Assembly (NCBI GenBank): GCA_030589835.1
Contig: JAUUZS010000141.1
Coordinates: 1-8,851 of the forward strand
Source: Cyclobacteriaceae bacterium
Lineage (GTDB): Bacteria; Bacteroidota; Bacteroidia; Cytophagales; Cyclobacteriaceae
Reading direction: 5' to 3'
DNA: 8,851 nt
A model generated the notes under the pieces. The model was given only the letters and a program-made list of their open reading frames with translations. It did not search any database and was not told the DNA's origin. This document shows, piece by piece, positions 7,058 to 8,851 of the stretch. The position numbers and the translations under genes are program-made. Numbering within the stretch: the stretch's first letter is position 1; each line of letters starts with the position of its first letter.

Positions 7058-7783
7058 CTATACCTGCTGCTTTATTGCTTCTTTTCTGCTGTGCAATCCA
7101 CACTCTTTTTGTTCCGGGGTTTCCCACCACCAGCGTCCGGCTCTCACGTCTTCACCCTCTTTGATTGCCCGCGTACACGGTTGGCAACCGATACTAGGGA
7201 AACCTTTATCATGTAGTTTGTTGAATGGCACATCATTATTATTGATGTATTGCCAAAGCTCATCTTCTGTCCATTCAAGCAATGGATTGATCTTTATTAT
7301 TTCATTGATCGGGTCAAACTCAACAACCTCAGTAAGTATTCTGGTGATGGACTGTTCTTTTCGTATTCCTGTCACCCACACATCCACATCAGTCATTGCT
7401 CTACGCAGAGGTTCAATTTTCCGCACATCGCAGCACATCTTTCTGTTTTCAATGCTTTTGTAAAAGAGATTAATGCCTTTTTCATTCACCATTCGCTCTA
7501 CCTTTTCGGAATTCGGAAAATATACCTCCACATTGATTCCATATTTCTTATTGGTATCATGCAGGGTTTGATATGTTTCCGGAAAAACCCTTCCGGTATC
7601 GAGTGTAAATATTTTTGTAGATTTATCGATTCCGGCAATCATATCGGTGAGCACCTGATCTTCTGCCCCCAGGCTACTTCCCAAAGCAACTTTCCCTTCG
7701 TATTCCTCGATAAAATATGTTAATATTTCCTGCGCAGAACGGCCATGTAAGCGTTCATTTAATTCTTTAACCCTTCTATCCAT
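7058..7783 (-). CDS. cysH: Assimilatory adenylyl-sulfate (APS/PAPS) reductase CysH
   Basis: A 241-residue thiol-dependent reductase that makes sulfite from activated sulfate in cytoplasmic sulfur assimilation. The N-terminal nucleotide-binding region has SSLGAEDQ (36-43) and LDTGRVFPET (61-70). The iron-sulfur motif is complete: Cys117-Cys118 (KMCCDVRK) and Cys200/Cys203 (GCQPCTR). In this family the CC...CxxC set marks a 4Fe-4S enzyme that normally prefers APS over PAPS. The catalytic C-terminal cysteine is in ECGLH (Cys228). The start is placed at the ATG at 7783 because the protein then begins with the usual helix (MDRRVKELNERL) and has the family's length. The frame is open to an ATG at 7846, but those extra 21 residues are low-complexity, unlike the family, and contain an inverted repeat. 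No cysD, cysN or sulfite reductase gene is in the window, so the rest of the pathway must be elsewhere. Confidence 0.93.
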   Translation of the reverse strand: MDRRVKELNERLHGRSAQEILTYFIEEYEGKVALGSSLGAEDQVLTDMIAGIDKSTKIFTLDTGRVFPETYQTLHDTNKKYGINVEVYFPNSEKVERMVNEKGINLFYKSIENRKMCCDVRKIEPLRRAMTDVDVWVTGIRKEQSITRILTEVVEFDPINEIIKINPLLEWTEDELWQYINNNDVPFNKLHDKGFPSIGCQPCTRAIKEGEDVRAGRWWWETPEQKECGLHSRKEAIKQQV

Positions 7784-7805
7784 GCTATTATTAATTCTTA
7801 TGTTC

Positions 7806-7829
7806 AGACATAAATTGGATGATATGTCT
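7806..7829 (-). promoter_or_regulatory. Inverted repeat just upstream of cysH
   Basis: Perfect 7-bp arms AGACATA (7806-7812) and TATGTCT (7823-7829) are separated by 10 bp and sit 23 bp before the cysH start codon. In the transcript this could form a small leader hairpin, and in DNA it could be a dimeric operator for a sulfur regulator. No known regulator site is recognised, so the function is inferred from position only. Confidence 0.35.
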
Positions 7830-7942
7830 AAAAAATAAAAAATCATTTTTAATATCGCCGCAATTTACTAAAAATCTTATTTGATATGTAAATATAAATA
7901 GCTCAGTTGTGTAATTATGCTCAGAAAATAAAAATAGTACAA

Positions 7943-7960
7943 CACAACATTCAATGTGTG
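7943..7960. promoter_or_regulatory. Near-palindrome in cysH upstream region
   Basis: The 18-bp CACAACATTCAATGTGTG is an almost perfect palindrome (CACA-CATT against AATG-TGTG, with one extra A in the left arm). The centre is too tight for an RNA hairpin, so if real it would be a protein-binding site. It lies about 160 bp before cysH. The support is weak. Confidence 0.2.
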
Positions 7961-7997
7961 CTAATGAAAGTAAAATCCATTTGCATTTCAGAAAATT

Positions 7998-8053
7998 AAC
8001 CGCAAAGACAGAGAGTCGCAAAGACTACTCTGCGACTCTCTGTCTTTGCGGTT
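7998..8053. repeat. Long perfect inverted repeat with CGCAAAGAC units
   Basis: Two 23-bp arms (7998-8020 and 8031-8053) are perfect reverse complements around a 10-base loop. AAAATT (7992-7997) and AATTTT (8059-8064) can extend the stem across a bulge. CGCAAAGAC appears as a direct repeat at 8001-8009 and 8017-8025 and inverted at 8042-8050. It lies 57 bp past the stop of the - strand gene ending at 8111 and is followed on that strand by AATTTTC, so it may act as that gene's terminator. The CGCAAAG repeats resemble interspersed intergenic repeats that I recall from Bacteroidota, so it may equally be a folded repeat element. Confidence 0.75.
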
Positions 8054-8110
8054 ATTAGAATTTTAGGGCAATATTTAGTTAAAACACTTTATCTAAAAAA
8101 CTATGCGATA

Positions 8111-8851
8111 TCACAATCCAAAACCGATTCTAATACCCGGATAAACGGTCTTGAAGTTATCCGTAATGTATAATTGCGGAGTCACAGAGATAAGTTTAGC
8201 GGGTGACCATTTGACTCCAAATTTGAAAGTATTCTCCCCGAACAAATCACCTTGTTTTGAAATTAAATAACCCAGCTCTACTTCAATAAAATCACGCTTT
8301 TCAGATTTATTATTTATTTCCCATCGGTAACCCAAATTTAAAAAAGTGTTGATATTTATGTTACTTTCTGTATCAAAATCATATACCATGTTTGTAGAGA
8401 CATATGGTGCCTTAAGTATTCCTTTATGATTTAAACCAAGACTTATTCCAAAAGATATATCCGTAACCCAGGTACTTTTTACCAGTCCTGCCCCAGCCCC
8501 AAATTGTAATTCAAGATAGTCCGGCGAATTACTTTTAGTTTCAAGTTTATTTATACGTTCATTGTTACACTCATAATATAGCGATCTCGACCACATGCTT
8601 TTTTCAGGAAGCAGGTCAATTACTTTTTCAAGGCATTTTGATAGAGAGAGATCCGTAATATTTGATATATCTGAAGTAGTGATAAATAGTTTAAATTCTT
8701 CACCATCGATTATGGCCTGATCTCTGAAACCTGTATTGCTTAGTTCCCCGTCTTTGATCAAATAAATAAACGTTGGATCGCCCGGTTCCACGGTCAGTGA
8801 ACTGCCAACTGAATATTTTATCAGATCTGAGGAGGCAGATGATAACTGATC
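8111..8851 (-). CDS. Hypothetical protein with C-terminal outer-membrane beta-barrel-like region, 5' end missing
   Basis: The last 246 residues of a protein whose start lies beyond the right edge; the frame is open through base 8851, so the in-frame GTG at 8791 is not taken as the start. I do not recognise the family. Visible residues 1-110 look like a soluble segment with a helical stretch (about 66-105) containing two cysteines (73 and 95). From about 111 onward the sequence alternates polar and hydrophobic or aromatic residues with many Gly and turns of Asn/Asp/Lys (for example LELQFGAGAGL, ISFGISLGL, FLNLGYRWEI, FKFGVKW). It ends in IRIGFGL, which together suggest an 8-10-strand outer-membrane beta-barrel. 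The barrel is inferred from the pattern only. Its likely terminator is the hairpin at 7998-8053. Confidence 0.7.
   Translation of the reverse strand, partial: DQLSSASSDLIKYSVGSSLTVEPGDPTFIYLIKDGELSNTGFRDQAIIDGEEFKLFITTSDISNITDLSLSKCLEKVIDLLPEKSMWSRSLYYECNNERINKLETKSNSPDYLELQFGAGAGLVKSTWVTDISFGISLGLNHKGILKAPYVSTNMVYDFDTESNININTFLNLGYRWEINNKSEKRDFIEVELGYLISKQGDLFGENTFKFGVKWSPAKLISVTPQLYITDNFKTVYPGIRIGFGL

Larger units (their letters stand above)
7784..8110. other. 327-bp gene-free region upstream of cysH
   Basis: This gap separates the truncated barrel protein gene from cysH. It is AT-rich and contains three inverted structures: a 7-bp hairpin near the cysH start (7806-7829), a near-palindrome (7943-7960) and a long perfect inverted repeat (7998-8053). 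I find no riboswitch that I recognise, including no SAM-type element, and no convincing Bacteroidota promoter (TTG...TAnnTTTG) on the - strand, although cysH needs a promoter here if the long hairpin terminates the upstream gene. Confidence 0.6.

Noticed and set aside
6930..7463. + strand open frames opposite cysH (6930-7463 and 7250-7723)
   Set aside because: Both are largely antisense to the well-supported CysH coding sequence and have no family-like features.
7784..7846. Earlier ATG at 7846 as the cysH start
   Set aside because: The extra 21 residues are unlike CysH N-termini and contain an inverted repeat; the ATG at 7783 gives the normal length and N-terminal helix.
7791..8021. 76-codon - strand frame upstream of cysH
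   Set aside because: It overlaps the inverted repeats and AT-rich gap, is phenylalanine/leucine/cysteine-rich like translated AT-rich DNA, and has no recognisable domain.
7998..8053. CRISPR-like repeat
   Set aside because: There is only one inverted pair with two short direct units 16 bp apart; there are no regular repeat-spacer units and no cas genes.
8789..8791. GTG at 8791 as the start of the last gene
   Set aside because: The reading frame continues without a stop to the right window edge, so the gene more likely begins outside.

Overview
The window most likely comes from a member of the Bacteroidota, perhaps a Cytophagales-type marine or environmental bacterium. The order-level guess is weak. 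The evidence is a moderately AT-rich sequence with AT-rich intergenic gaps, no Shine-Dalgarno sequences worth the name, a membrane-anchored LytTR regulator, an MbnP/MbnH pair of the type common in this phylum, and intergenic repeat debris of a kind I recall from Bacteroidota genomes. Both ends of the window cut through genes.

Layout, left to right. On the + strand, bases 1-1707 hold the 3' part of an MbnP-family copper-binding protein gene, followed 58 bp later by a complete MbnH/MauG-like di-heme cytochrome c peroxidase lipoprotein. A 458-bp gene-free stretch follows. It contains a strong GC-rich terminator hairpin, a degenerate palindromic repeat of the 'CGTCATTGCGAGG' kind, and a degenerate 6-7-bp repeat tract that runs into the stop codon of the next gene. 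From 2166 to the right edge everything is on the - strand. In transcription order these genes are a truncated protein with a beta-barrel-like C-terminus (8111-8851), the assimilatory sulfate-reduction enzyme CysH (7058-7783), a four-helix membrane LytTR regulator (5948-6829), a B12-binding radical SAM protein with a DUF4070-type C-terminus (4329-5804) and an IGHMBP2/UPF1-like superfamily 1 helicase (2166-4100).

The only clear functional unit is the MbnP-MbnH pair. In characterised homologues the peroxidase-like partner oxidises a tryptophan of the copper protein to kynurenine, which creates a copper site. The - strand genes are separated by 143 to 327 bp and share no obvious pathway, so they look like neighbours rather than one tight operon. 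No CRISPR array, tRNA, rRNA, transposase or phage gene is visible. I see no convincing wholly new system. The points most worth a second look are the copper-protein pair, the three intergenic repeat structures, and the radical SAM protein of unknown substrate with its hydrophobic tail.
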